Below, one piece after another: positions 9,930 to 17,256 of a stretch of DNA of 32,291 nt. The DNA comes from JBFWQM01 sp050249455 (GTDB lineage: Bacteria; Pseudomonadota; Alphaproteobacteria; MPNO01; VGEU01). How positions within the stretch are numbered: position 1 is the first letter of the stretch; every line of letters begins with the position of its first letter. A program made the position numbers and the translations under genes. The notes under the pieces are model-generated. The model ran no database searches. It was not told the DNA's origin and worked only from the letters and a program-made list of their open reading frames with translations. The stretch is from NCBI GenBank assembly GCA_050249455.1, contig JBFWQM010000026.1, positions 1 to 32,291 on the forward strand. The letters are read 5' to 3'.

Positions 9930-11414
9930 CTATCGACCGCCGGTCCCCCTCTCCGCCCTCGGGGGCGGAGAGGGTCGGGGTGAGGTGGGGGACGCGGTGC
10001 CTGCGGCGACACCCACCTCACCCGGCGCGCTGCGCGCGCCACCCACTCCCCCCGAAGCCGGGCGGAGAGGGGTGTTCTTCGCGGCCTTCTTTCGCGCCCG
10101 GTTCTTCACCGCCCAGCCGGGCCCCTCGACATGCTCGGCGCGGGTGACCGCCAGCGCGTCGGCCGGCACGTCGCGCGCGATCGTGCTGCCGGCGCCGACC
10201 ACCGCGCCGTCGCCCACCGTCACCGGCGCGACCAGCGCCGTGTTGGAGCCGATGAAGGCGCCGGCGCCGATGTCGGTGCGGTGCTTGGCGAAGCCGTCGT
10301 AGTTGCAGGTGATGGTGCCCGCCCCGATGTTCGCGCCGGCGCCGACGCGCGCGTCGCCGACATAGGTCAGGTGGTTGACCTTGGCGCCGGTCTCGATCGA
10401 CGCCTCCTTGATCTCGACGAAGTTGCCGATATGGGCCTCGCGCCCGATGTGCGCGCCGGGGCGCAGCCGGGCGAACGGCCCGACGATGGCGTTGCTGTCC
10501 ACCGTCGCCCCCTCGATGTGGCAGAAGGCGCGGATCTCGACGTTGTCGCCGATGCGCACGCCGCGGCCGAACACCACCTGAGGCCCGACCGTGACGTCGC
10601 TGCCGAGCGTGGTGTCGTAGCTGAAATAGACCGTCTCCGGGTCGGCGAGCGTGGCGCCGCCGGCCATCGCGGCGGTGCGAAGCCGCTGCTGCATGATGCG
10701 CTCGGCCAGCGCGAGCTCGGCGCGCGAGTTGATGCCCATCACCTCGTCGGCGTCCGCCGCCTCGACCACCGCGCAGCCGAGGCCGCGGGCGCGGGCGAGC
10801 GCGACGATGTCGGTCAGGTAGTATTCGCGCTTGGCGTTGTCGTTGCCGACCGCGCCGACCAGGTCGAACAGGTAGCGGCCCGACACCGCCATCAGCCCGG
10901 CGTTGCACAGCGGGATCGCGCGCTGCGCCGGCGTGGCATCGCGATGCTCCACGATTGCCTGCAGTCCCCCGTCGGCGACGACCAGCCGGCCGTACTCGCC
11001 GGTGTCGGCGGGGCGGAAGCCGAGCACGACGACGGCCGGCGCGTCCGGCCCGTCGAGCGCCGCGCGCATCGCGGCGAGCGTCTCCGCCTTGATCAGCGGG
11101 GTGTCGCCGAAGGCGATCAGCACCGGCCCGCCATGGCCCGCCAGCGCCTCGCGCGCCGCGGCGACCGCGTGCGCGGTGCCGAGCCGCTCGGACTGCACCG
11201 CCGTCTCGGCCGGCGCGACGGCGGCGGCGACCGCCTGCATCTCCGGGCCGACGACGACGACGATGCGCCCGACCTGCGCCTCGCGCAGCCGGTCGAGCAG
11301 GTATCCGACCATCGGCCGGCCGGCGATGCCGTGCAGCACCTTGGGCAGTGCCGACTTCATGCGCGTGCCGAGGCCCGCGGCCAGTACGATCGCGGCGGTC
11401 GACGCCTCGTTCAT
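9930..11414 (-). CDS. glmU: Bifunctional N-acetylglucosamine-1-phosphate uridyltransferase / glucosamine-1-phosphate acetyltransferase, with repeat-derived tail
   Basis: Acetylates glucosamine 1-phosphate and then transfers UMP to give UDP-GlcNAc. The 494-aa protein has an N-terminal pyrophosphorylase domain (LAAGLGTRMKSALPKVLH, residues about 11-28), then a left-handed beta-helix of hexapeptide repeats (AHIGNFVEIKEA, GANIGAGTITCNYDG, IGSNTALVAPVTVGDGAVVGAGS). The family normally ends near WAVKNRARKKA. Here about 48 extra residues follow, from NTPLRPASGG to the stop, encoded by the palindromic repeat at 9945-10072 and its flanks. The tail is Pro/Arg/Gly-rich and looks non-functional. It is 54 nt downstream of the DUF3108 gene and 12 nt upstream of glmS, likely one transcript. 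Confidence 0.96.
   Translation of the reverse strand: MNEASTAAIVLAAGLGTRMKSALPKVLHGIAGRPMVGYLLDRLREAQVGRIVVVVGPEMQAVAAAVAPAETAVQSERLGTAHAVAAAREALAGHGGPVLIAFGDTPLIKAETLAAMRAALDGPDAPAVVVLGFRPADTGEYGRLVVADGGLQAIVEHRDATPAQRAIPLCNAGLMAVSGRYLFDLVGAVGNDNAKREYYLTDIVALARARGLGCAVVEAADADEVMGINSRAELALAERIMQQRLRTAAMAGGATLADPETVYFSYDTTLGSDVTVGPQVVFGRGVRIGDNVEIRAFCHIEGATVDSNAIVGPFARLRPGAHIGREAHIGNFVEIKEASIETGAKVNHLTYVGDARVGAGANIGAGTITCNYDGFAKHRTDIGAGAFIGSNTALVAPVTVGDGAVVGAGSTIARDVPADALAVTRAEHVEGPGWAVKNRARKKAAKNTPLRPASGGVGGARSAPGEVGVAAGTASPTSPRPSPPPRAERGTGGR
9945..10072. repeat. Palindromic repeat family 3, copy A, inside the glmU 3' end
   Basis: Composite element. Module X has a hairpin with 11-bp stem (CCCTCTCCGCC 9947-9957 with GGCGGAGAGGG 9964-9974) followed by GGGTGAGGTGGG (9978-9989). 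Module Y starts with the complement CCCACCTCACCC (10012-10023) and ends GGGCGGAGAGGGG (10060-10072), which mirrors 9946-9958. Plus-strand order is X then Y; copy B at 29944-30079 has Y then X. It overlaps the last codons of glmU. Confidence 0.9.
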
Positions 11415-11468
11415 GGCAGGGAATCCATGTCTCGGGTTGGCGGCCGGCCGCGCATCGCGGCGGCCGCG

Positions 11469-12335
11469 TCAGTTCGCGGGGTTCTCGGCGACCAGGAGCT
11501 GGCGGCGGCCGGCGCCGTCGATGACCTCGCCGCGCACCAGGTGGGCGCGCGCCTCGCCGATCCGCATCTCCATCTGCAGCAGGACCGGCACCGGCGGCAG
11601 GCCCTTGGCGACCGGGGCGAGCCAGGCGGCGAGCTCGGTGTCGCGGGCGGTGGACTCCGACGGCGGCTGCCACGCATCGGCGTCGCCGCCCGGCTTCTCG
11701 TAACGCTGCCACGCCAGCCGGCAGGCGACCGCCTTGCCGCTGTAGATGCCGTAGCGCGTGCGACGGATCGTGTCTTCACCCAAGTCCTCGGCCACCAGGT
11801 CGTAGCGTCGGCGCCCGTCGAAGACAGGCAGCGTCCCGCCGCAGCGGCCACCCCGTTCGACCCCCCTTACCAACGTCAGCACGGCGCTGGCAAGGTCGAG
11901 CGTGTTGCGCCTCCAGGCGTCGGGGATGCCGTCCCTGCCCTCGCCGAGCGGCGGCTCGGCGCGGACGATGTCGACCACCCCCTCCGGGGAATAGCGGAGG
12001 CCGATTAATCGTTCCTTGCGATTCCACCGGCTGGTGCTGGCGGCGGCGACCGGGCGGATCGCCCCGTCTTCGATCCGGCCGCTCGAATTCGCATCCATCT
12101 GCCAGTCGACCAGGCGGCCGATCCAGCCGTCGGTGCCGAAGCGGACCTTGACCTGGTAGGCCTCCGGCGCCAGGCCGATCGAGAGATCCAGGGTGACCGC
12201 GCGGATGCCGCCGATGTGGACGTCGTAGGTGAGCTTGGCCTCGCGCGGCTCCGCCGCCGAGCCCGCGGCCGGTGCTAGGCCGAGCCCGCCAGCCAGCACC
12301 GTCGCCAGAATGGTCGCCCGCTTGCCGAACCGCAT
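11469..12335 (-). CDS. DUF3108 domain periplasmic protein
   Basis: 288-aa exported protein. Residues 1-28 form a signal peptide (basic MRFGKR, hydrophobic core, AAGSAAE cleavage region). The mature part begins with EAKLTYDVHIGGIRAVTLDLSI, the beta-rich opening characteristic of DUF3108 proteins, and continues with YQVKVRFGTDGWIGRLVDWQMDANSSGRI in the same style. Function of the family is not established. GAGGG lies 5 nt before the ATG. It is followed on the same strand by glmU (54-nt gap), an arrangement that suggests an envelope role, though that is inference. Divergent from the tRNA-Val promoter, with about 100 nt between. Confidence 0.85.
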   Translation of the reverse strand: MRFGKRATILATVLAGGLGLAPAAGSAAEPREAKLTYDVHIGGIRAVTLDLSIGLAPEAYQVKVRFGTDGWIGRLVDWQMDANSSGRIEDGAIRPVAAASTSRWNRKERLIGLRYSPEGVVDIVRAEPPLGEGRDGIPDAWRRNTLDLASAVLTLVRGVERGGRCGGTLPVFDGRRRYDLVAEDLGEDTIRRTRYGIYSGKAVACRLAWQRYEKPGGDADAWQPPSESTARDTELAAWLAPVAKGLPPVPVLLQMEMRIGEARAHLVRGEVIDGAGRRQLLVAENPAN

Positions 12336-12432
12336 GACGCCCTCGATCCGCTACCGCCATCCGGGCAACCAAGGCGCAGGGGCCGGAATGGTGAACCGGA
12401 GCTTAACACGGCCGGGGCCGGGGGTCATCGCC

Positions 12433-12460
12433 TTGACACCGCCGGCCGCGCTCCTTTAAT
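12433..12460 (+). promoter_or_regulatory. Promoter of tRNA-Val
   Basis: TTGACA (12433-12438), 16-nt spacer, TTTAAT (12455-12460); a one-base shift gives TTAATG with 17 nt. The predicted start of transcription is about 20 nt ahead of the tRNA 5' end at 12486. The perfect -35 box and position make this the best promoter in the window. Confidence 0.8.
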
Positions 12461-12485
12461 GGATCGCCTACCGGCCATACCGGCG

Positions 12486-12560
12486 GGGCGCGTAGCTCAG
12501 CGGGAGAGCACTGCTTTCACACGGCAGGGGTCGCTGGTTCAATCCCAGCCGCGCCCACCA
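12486..12560 (+). tRNA. tRNA-Val (anticodon CAC)
   Basis: 75 nt including an encoded CCA (12558-12560). Acceptor stem GGGCGCG/CGCGCCC (7 bp) with discriminator A; D arm GCTC..GAGC; anticodon arm CTGCT-TTCACAC-GGCAG with anticodon CAC, reading GUG codons; 5-nt variable loop GGGTC; T arm GCTGG-TTCAATC-CCAGC. All four arms fold without mismatch except one G-U pair in the anticodon stem. A copy of its 3' end was not seen elsewhere in the window, so there is no sign of integration here. Confidence 0.97.
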
Positions 12561-12606
12561 TCCTTTCCCCGCCGTTCCGCCAGTCAGGTTGCGGGATCGG
12601 CGACGA

Positions 12607-12870
12607 TCAGCGCCGAGGCGGCATCGGCAGGCCGAGGGCGGCCATCAGTTCCTCGTCGGACATGCGTCGAATCTCCGCCGTGCTCTGCGCCCGAGCGACG
12701 AGCTCGGGTGGCGGCTCCGTGGGCCACGGGCGGCGCTCGTGGATCGGCTCGGGGATATCGCAGTAGGGATCACGCCCCTACGACCGCGTGATGGGGTCGT
12801 ATACGGAGGTCTTGAGCGCCGCACCCCAAGGCGGCGGGACCGAACGATCCACGCGTACCTGGGGTCGCAT
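12607..12870 (-). pseudogene. Possible small gene interrupted by an amber codon
   Basis: Reading the minus strand from ATG 12870, a frame of 30 codons ending SVYDPITRS meets TAG at 12778-12780. It then continues for 56 codons from GRDPYCDIPEPIHERRPWP to a TGA at 12607-12609, with the coding-like ending MSDEELMAALGLPMPPRR. The second part has no ATG, GTG or TTG until residue M at 12663, which would leave an 18-residue peptide. The TAG sits inside the palindrome at 12763-12781, so a hairpin insertion may have broken a small gene. No family recognised. The rest of 12561-12941 shows nothing else convincing. Confidence 0.3.
12763..12781. repeat. Single GTAG-flanked palindrome
   Basis: GTAGGGATCACGCCCCTAC: a 6-bp stem GTAGGG/CCCTAC around ATCACGC. 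The inner ATCACGC can also pair with GCGTGAT at 12786-12792, giving alternative hairpins. It resembles a degenerate REP unit and contains the amber codon of the broken minus-strand frame. Confidence 0.5.
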
Positions 12871-12941
12871 TCGATTGCCCCGCGGTCCGTTTCGAGACAC
12901 GATGGGGCCACGCGTCGCGCGGACCACAAGAAGGGGCGATC

Positions 12942-13313
12942 ATGCGCGCATTCCTGACGGCCGTCGTGGTGGGTTGCGCCGCGGTTTCCGGCGCCGCCTC
13001 CGCCCAGTGGTACGGCTACGGCCATGGCTACGGCACGGTGGACCCGAGGGTCGGCACGCCCTACCCCACACCCGTGCCCAACGGCGCCTACGCGCATCCC
13101 TACGGATACGGGGTCGCGCCGCCTGCGGCGCCGGCGCCCTACTGGCAGGGCCAGGCCGTGCCGCCCGGGACAGTCTACGGCACGCCGGCCGCCCCCTACG
13201 CGGCGCCCGGCCAGGGGCCGGCCTGGACCGAGAACCCGGCCAACCCCGGCTTCGTCACGCCGGGCACGCGGCAGCGCTGCGTCGGCCAGGGGGCCGCGCG
13301 CACCTGCTGGTGA
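12942..13313 (+). CDS. Small secreted Tyr/Gly/Pro-rich protein
   Basis: 123-aa protein with a clear signal peptide (MRAFLTAVVVGCAAVSGAASA, cleavage before QWYGYG). The mature chain is low-complexity: YGYGHGYG, repeated PYP/PAAPAPY segments and many Ala-Pro-Tyr steps. It ends in a more ordered RQRCVGQGAARTCW with two cysteines nine residues apart that could form a disulfide outside the cytoplasm. A GAAGGGG ribosome site precedes the ATG. No family recognised; the composition and C-terminal Cys pair resemble many uncharacterised exported proteins of alphaproteobacteria. Another small secreted protein with similar Tyr/Pro richness is at 29519-29830. Confidence 0.75.
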   Translation: MRAFLTAVVVGCAAVSGAASAQWYGYGHGYGTVDPRVGTPYPTPVPNGAYAHPYGYGVAPPAAPAPYWQGQAVPPGTVYGTPAAPYAAPGQGPAWTENPANPGFVTPGTRQRCVGQGAARTCW

Positions 13314-13543
13314 GCCGGCCGCCCGGCCGATCACCCGAAAAGCGGAATCCCGTCGGCATGTGCGCACCGTCACTGCCGCGCCGGCGGCGATGGTGCGAAA
13401 AGGCACATACGGTAAGCCTGCCGGGTGCCAGCGGCGCCGCCGAGCGATGGGCAACAATGCCGTAGGCCGCAGCGTCTTTCCGCGGCTGTCGCCCTGCCCC
13501 GATGGGGACATTGATCGCAAACCGGCATATCGCGGAATTGACA

Positions 13544-13924
13544 ATGGCGCACATACTGGTGATCGACGACGACGAGCAGGTCCGGCTAATCCTCGCCCAG
13601 TTCCTCGAATGTGACGGCCACCGGGTGATCACCGCGCGCGACGGGGAGGAAGGGCTGGGGCTGTTCCGCCGCGAGGCGGTCGACCTCGTGGTCACCGACA
13701 TCGTGATGCCGCGCAAGGAAGGCATCGAGACGATCATCGAGCTGCGCACCCTGCGCCCCGACCTCAAGATCATCGCGATGTCCGGCGGCGGCCTGGCGCA
13801 GGGCGCCCCCTACCTCGACTTCGCGCAGCAGTTCGGCGCCGACGCCGTGCTCGACAAGCCGGTGCGCATGGACGACTTCCGCAAGGCCGTCAGCAGCTGC
13901 CTGGCCGGCCAGCCGGTCTGCTGA
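13544..13924 (+). CDS. Stand-alone response regulator receiver (CheY-like)
   Basis: 126-aa single-domain receiver. Acidic pocket Asp8/Asp9 (VIDDDEQV), phospho-acceptor Asp52 in VVTDIVMPRKEG, Ser80 in IIAMSGGG and Lys105 in VLDKPV are all present, so phosphorylation should be possible. There is no output domain, and no histidine kinase lies in the window; it is an orphan that would act by protein contact or as a phosphate relay. ATG 13544 is chosen because MAHILVIDDD is where the domain begins; an in-frame ATG at 13502 would add 14 residues. The 230 nt before it show no recognised element. The unrecognised membrane-protein module follows after 246 nt, too far to assume an operon. Confidence 0.93.
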   Translation: MAHILVIDDDEQVRLILAQFLECDGHRVITARDGEEGLGLFRREAVDLVVTDIVMPRKEGIETIIELRTLRPDLKIIAMSGGGLAQGAPYLDFAQQFGADAVLDKPVRMDDFRKAVSSCLAGQPVC

Positions 13925-14170
13925 CCGGCCTCCTTTCCGGCCGCCTTCTCCGGATCGAGTCCACTCGCCTGAAAATGCGCCGGCCCGGCGCAGTATTCGC
14001 TTCGCCCTGCCTCCACGCCGGCTCACTTCGACAGCACCGGTCCCCGCGGCCACTTGAGCGGCCAAGACTTCGCCTTCCCGGACATGAATTGAACACACGC
14101 CACGACGATCGGCCGGCCTATGCTCGGCTAGGCGTTCGCCGCCCAATAGAACACGAGGGGAGGGCGTGGC

Positions 14171-15043
14171 ATGAAGAACCGCATCCGGCTCGGCACGATG
14201 GCCACGGTGGCGTCGGCCTATGTCTTCGTCGCGCTCACCCTTCTTGGCATGGCGTCGGAATCGCCGGGCTCGGCCTTCCTGGCGCTCGCCTACATCGCCG
14301 GCTGCTGGGCCGCGACCTATTGCCTCTACGTCCGTGCGAGCCAGCGCCTCCTCGGCGACGGCAATGCCTTCCGGCGCAAGTTTCCGCTCAATCCGCTGGG
14401 CCAGCTCGTCGCCCAGTTCCAGCATGTGTTCTATTGCCCGGAGGATCTGACCCGCGAGCTGCACCAGACCATCGGCCGCGAGGTCGCCACCCGCGCCGAC
14501 CTGCCGGTGCTGACGTCGTTTCATATCCGCGACGTCGACCGCAACCTGCGCCAGCCCGATACCCGCGAGTTCTGGAAGACCGCGGGGCCGGAGAACGAGC
14601 GCAGCAGCGCCGTCGCGCTGGCGCTGCACTACAACCGCTACGGCAAGATGCAGGGCATCAGCTGGTGGGTCCTTGTATCGGGGTTCGTCGACCGCAACCG
14701 GCTGTTCGCGTTCCTTGCCGCCGCGCCGGTGACGCTGCCGTTCTGGATCGTGCCGTGCCTGCGCCACGACTTCGACCTCGTCTCGAAGCTGCGCACCGTC
14801 TACGACTCTTTCTATAACGACCTCGACGTGCTGACCGCCGCCAAGGCGGTGCACGAGACCGTCTTCGACACTTTGGTCAACGTGCTCGACGGCCACGGCA
14901 TCGACATCTCCGACCTCAAGGCGCAGCGCGCCCAGGTCATGAACATCACGATCCGCGGCGGGCGCACCCAGATCGGCCAGATCGTCCAGGGGGCGATCAA
15001 CCGCATGGCGCCGCAGGCGCAACCGCAGCAGAAGGCGAGCTGA
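14171..15043 (+). CDS. Uncharacterised membrane protein with C-terminal IGQ-VQG motif
   Basis: 290 aa, family not recognised. Two N-terminal hydrophobic segments (about 9-28 and 34-54) form a hairpin-like membrane anchor. A mostly soluble middle part follows (55-170) with polar, His/Arg-rich helices. A third hydrophobic stretch lies at about 175-197 (LFAFLAAAPVTLPFWIVPCL), then a helical region to 255. Residues 257-274 read MNITIRGGRTQIGQIVQG, matching residues 5-22 of the next protein at 10 of 18 positions. The ATG has AGGGGAGGG upstream. The stop overlaps the next start as TGATG, so the two are translationally coupled. A working guess is a membrane-bound partner that docks the small protein through the shared strand motif; no function can be named. 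Confidence 0.85.
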   Translation: MKNRIRLGTMATVASAYVFVALTLLGMASESPGSAFLALAYIAGCWAATYCLYVRASQRLLGDGNAFRRKFPLNPLGQLVAQFQHVFYCPEDLTRELHQTIGREVATRADLPVLTSFHIRDVDRNLRQPDTREFWKTAGPENERSSAVALALHYNRYGKMQGISWWVLVSGFVDRNRLFAFLAAAPVTLPFWIVPCLRHDFDLVSKLRTVYDSFYNDLDVLTAAKAVHETVFDTLVNVLDGHGIDISDLKAQRAQVMNITIRGGRTQIGQIVQGAINRMAPQAQPQQKAS

Positions 15044-15414
15044 TGGGCGGGAAGATGAACTTCAACGTCACCGGCGGATCGGTGTCGATCGGCCAGGTGG
15101 TGCAGGGCGACGCGGTGTCGGTCAGCGGCGACGTGACGATGTCGCAGACCGATGCGGCGGTGCGCGACTTCCGCGCCGCCATCGAGGCGGACGCCGGCGC
15201 GCGCGGGCTCGGCGCCGCGGAACGCGCGGCGCTGGAGACGCGCGTCGCGGCGATCGAGGCGGCGGTGCGCGCCGCGAAGCCCGACGAAAAGACGGCCCTG
15301 AAGCGCCTGCGCGGCGCGGTGGAAGACTTCCGCGGCGCCTTCGGCTGGGCGGCGCCGCTGGCGAAGGGTCTGGTTGCGGCGTGCCTGCCCGGGATCGGCG
15401 GGCTGCTGAAGTAG
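15043..15414 (+). CDS. Small soluble protein with N-terminal IGQ-VQG motif
   Basis: 123 aa, not recognised. The N-terminus (residues 5-32) is a glycine-rich, beta-type segment, MNFNVTGGSVSIGQVVQG followed by DAVSVSGD, resembling the tail of the upstream membrane protein. Next come two charged amphipathic helices (about 57-78 and 82-97, Ala/Glu/Arg-rich, coiled-coil-like). The C-terminal 25 residues (FGWAAPLAKGLVAACLPGIGGLLK) are hydrophobic and glycine-rich and could lie in or against a membrane. Start ATG 15043 overlaps the preceding TGA; ATG 15055 is an alternative that begins exactly at the motif. Short glycine-rich strand motifs ahead of a helical domain occur in some bacterial conflict and signalling proteins, but this link is only by appearance. 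Confidence 0.8.
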   Translation: MGGKMNFNVTGGSVSIGQVVQGDAVSVSGDVTMSQTDAAVRDFRAAIEADAGARGLGAAERAALETRVAAIEAAVRAAKPDEKTALKRLRGAVEDFRGAFGWAAPLAKGLVAACLPGIGGLLK

Positions 15415-15622
15415 CCATCGTCGGCCCCCGGAGTCCGGCCCGAATGCGCCTACGATGCGACCTGTGCTCGCAATATCGCGAAATGGGCGAGCGAAGGCCG
15501 GTCCAACCGACTGCATCGAGACCCACGAGCATTCTATGTCGATCCGCTCCAGCCGCCGCTCTGTCGCTACTGCACCATATGAACCTCAGCGCCATTTGAA
15601 CCCGCTCTCGGGAGGACTGCCG

Positions 15623-16084
15623 ATGCTTCGTGGACTGCTCGCATGCGCGCTCGCCGTCGGTCTGGCCGCCGGCACCGCGTGGGCCGACAAGCCGCCCGGG
15701 GGCGGCCCGCCTCATGGAAAAGGACACGGCAAGCCTGCCGCCCACGGCCGCCACGACGAGCCGCGGCGCGACGTGCGCTTCCGCGACAATGACCGCGTGG
15801 TGATACACAACTACTACGGTCCGATCGTCTCCGCGGGCCGCTGCCCGCCGGGTCTCGCCAGAAAGGGCACCGGCTGCCTGCCACCAGGACAGGCGAAGAA
15901 GTGGGCGGTCGGCCGCCCGTTGCCGCGCGAAGTGATCTACTACGCGCTGCCGCAGGCGCTGGTCGTCCAGCTCGGGCCGCCGCCACCTCACCATCGCTAT
16001 GTCCGCGTCGCCGGTGACATACTCATGATCGCCATCGGCACCGGCATGGTCGTCGACGCTATTATCGACCTGGGCCGGATGTAG
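15623..16084 (+). CDS. CigR/RcnB-like secreted protein
   Basis: 153 aa with signal peptide (MLRGLLACALAVGLAAGTAWA, cleavage before DKPPGG). A Gly/His/Lys-rich linker (GPPHGKGHGKPAAHGRH) could bind metal. Residues from about 60 carry the CigR-type block: IHNYYGP, RCPPGLARKGTGCLPPGQAKKW, GRPLPREVIYYALP, LVVQLGPPPPHHRYVRVAGDILMIAIGTGMVVDAI. In this family the end forms an RcnB-like domain (periplasmic, known from nickel/cobalt homeostasis), and CigR of Salmonella is a membrane-associated anti-virulence protein. The pair of cysteines in RCPPG/GCLPPG is conserved in the type. GGAGGA is 7 nt before ATG 15623; longer frames upstream are not needed. The 208 nt before it show no recognised element. 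Confidence 0.85.
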   Translation: MLRGLLACALAVGLAAGTAWADKPPGGGPPHGKGHGKPAAHGRHDEPRRDVRFRDNDRVVIHNYYGPIVSAGRCPPGLARKGTGCLPPGQAKKWAVGRPLPREVIYYALPQALVVQLGPPPPHHRYVRVAGDILMIAIGTGMVVDAIIDLGRM

Positions 16085-16177
16085 AAGCGGCGGGACGCGC
16101 CGTTCCGGCGGTGCGTTGTCTTGGCGGCGTCAACGCTTCGCACTATGCCCCTTAGTGCCGCAACGAACGGGGCTGTC

Positions 16178-17191
16178 ATGACCGATGCCGCACCATCGCC
16201 GCCGGAAACGACGGCTTCTGTTTTGCCTGGCCTCGTCTGGGCATTCCGCATCCACGCCGACGGCGTCGCCGAGGAACTGACGCCGGACCAGCCGATCGAG
16301 GACCGTCACGACGGCTGGCTGTGGCTGCACTTCAATCTCGCCGACGCCCGGGTGCCGCCGCTGCTGCGCAGCCTGCCCTACCTGCCGGCCAACGCCGCGG
16401 CCATGCTGACGGCCGCGGATGCCCACCAGCATCTGCATGGCGACGAGAACTGCGTCTACGGCGTCTTCGCCGACATGCTGCGCGACCTCAACGGGATGAC
16501 CCATGAGGTCGGCTTCCTACGCTTCGCGATGACCGAACGCTATCTGGTCAGCGCCCGGCGCGGCGCGCTGACCGCGGTGGAGGCAGCGCGGCAGACCCTG
16601 CGCGGTGGCTACCGCGTGCCGACGGCCCCGATGCTGCTGCGCACCATCGTCGAGCACATCGTGGAATCGGTCGACCATTTCACCGACGAGCTGTTCGCCG
16701 AACTCGACGCCATCGAGGAGACGGTGGTGGGCACGCGGTTGGTCGACGAACGCCAGCGGCTGGCCCGGCTGCGCCGCACCGCCGTGCGGCTGCACCGGCA
16801 ACTCGCCGCCATGCGCACGCTGTTCCATCGCCTGGATCGGTCGCCCAGCGAGGCGACGTGCGAAGCGCTACGCCTCGACACGCACCTGCTGGTGCAGCGG
16901 CTCGACGGGCTCGACCACGAAATCGTCGCGCTGCGCGACCGCGCGCACCTGCTGCAGGAGGAGATCGCCGCCAAGCTGGCGGAGGAGACCAACCGCAACC
17001 TGCGCATCCTGTCGTTCGTCACCATGCTGCTGATGCCGGCCACGCTGGTCGCCGGCATCTTCGGGATGAACATGGAGGACCTGCCGCTGGTGCGGACCGA
17101 CGGCGGCTTCGCGATTGCCATCCTCCTCGCCACCGGCGCCTCGGCGGTCGCGTGGTGGCTGCTGCGCCGCCTCGGAGTCGTGAACCGATAG
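16178..17191 (+). CDS. CorA-family cation transporter, ZntB-like
   Basis: 337-aa inner-membrane channel or transporter for divalent cations. A large cytoplasmic N-terminal domain (about 1-270) with long charged helices is followed by two membrane helices. The first ends at the signature GMN, residues 296-298 (AGIFGMNMEDLPL); the second is about 309-330, with a basic tail. GMN with MEDLP-type loop is common in ZntB (zinc) relatives, so zinc rather than magnesium is plausible, but the metal cannot be set from sequence. ATG 16178 (MTDAAPSPPE) is preferred; an in-frame ATG at 16121 adds 19 unconserved residues. Converges on the amidohydrolase gene across a terminator. Confidence 0.92.
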   Translation: MTDAAPSPPETTASVLPGLVWAFRIHADGVAEELTPDQPIEDRHDGWLWLHFNLADARVPPLLRSLPYLPANAAAMLTAADAHQHLHGDENCVYGVFADMLRDLNGMTHEVGFLRFAMTERYLVSARRGALTAVEAARQTLRGGYRVPTAPMLLRTIVEHIVESVDHFTDELFAELDAIEETVVGTRLVDERQRLARLRRTAVRLHRQLAAMRTLFHRLDRSPSEATCEALRLDTHLLVQRLDGLDHEIVALRDRAHLLQEEIAAKLAEETNRNLRILSFVTMLLMPATLVAGIFGMNMEDLPLVRTDGGFAIAILLATGASAVAWWLLRRLGVVNR

Positions 17192-17203
17192 CCTGGCGTC
17201 GAC

Positions 17204-17231
17204 AAAAAAGGGAGGACCCGCGGGTCCTCCC
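17204..17231 (-). terminator. Intrinsic terminator between convergent genes
   Basis: A perfect 11-bp stem GGGAGGACCCG/CGGGTCCTCCC (17210-17231). On the minus strand it is followed at once by TTTTTT (17204-17209 complement), an ideal rho-independent terminator for the amidohydrolase gene ending at 17257. On the plus strand only TCTT follows, so it would stop the transporter transcript less well. Confidence 0.88.
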
Positions 17232-17256
17232 TCTTCGGACATCGCGACGCGAACGG

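Noticed and set aside
12486..12560. tRNA-Val as an integration site for a mobile element
   Set aside because: No integrase, no second copy of the tRNA 3' end seen, and no change of composition on either side.
12778..12780. Amber codon read as pyrrolysine
   Set aside because: No pyl genes in the window and the lineage is not known for it; a broken small gene is simpler.
12645..13544. Minus-strand 299-codon frame
   Set aside because: Opposes the secreted protein gene at 12942-13313, which has a signal peptide and ribosome site; the minus frame is Arg-rich and featureless.
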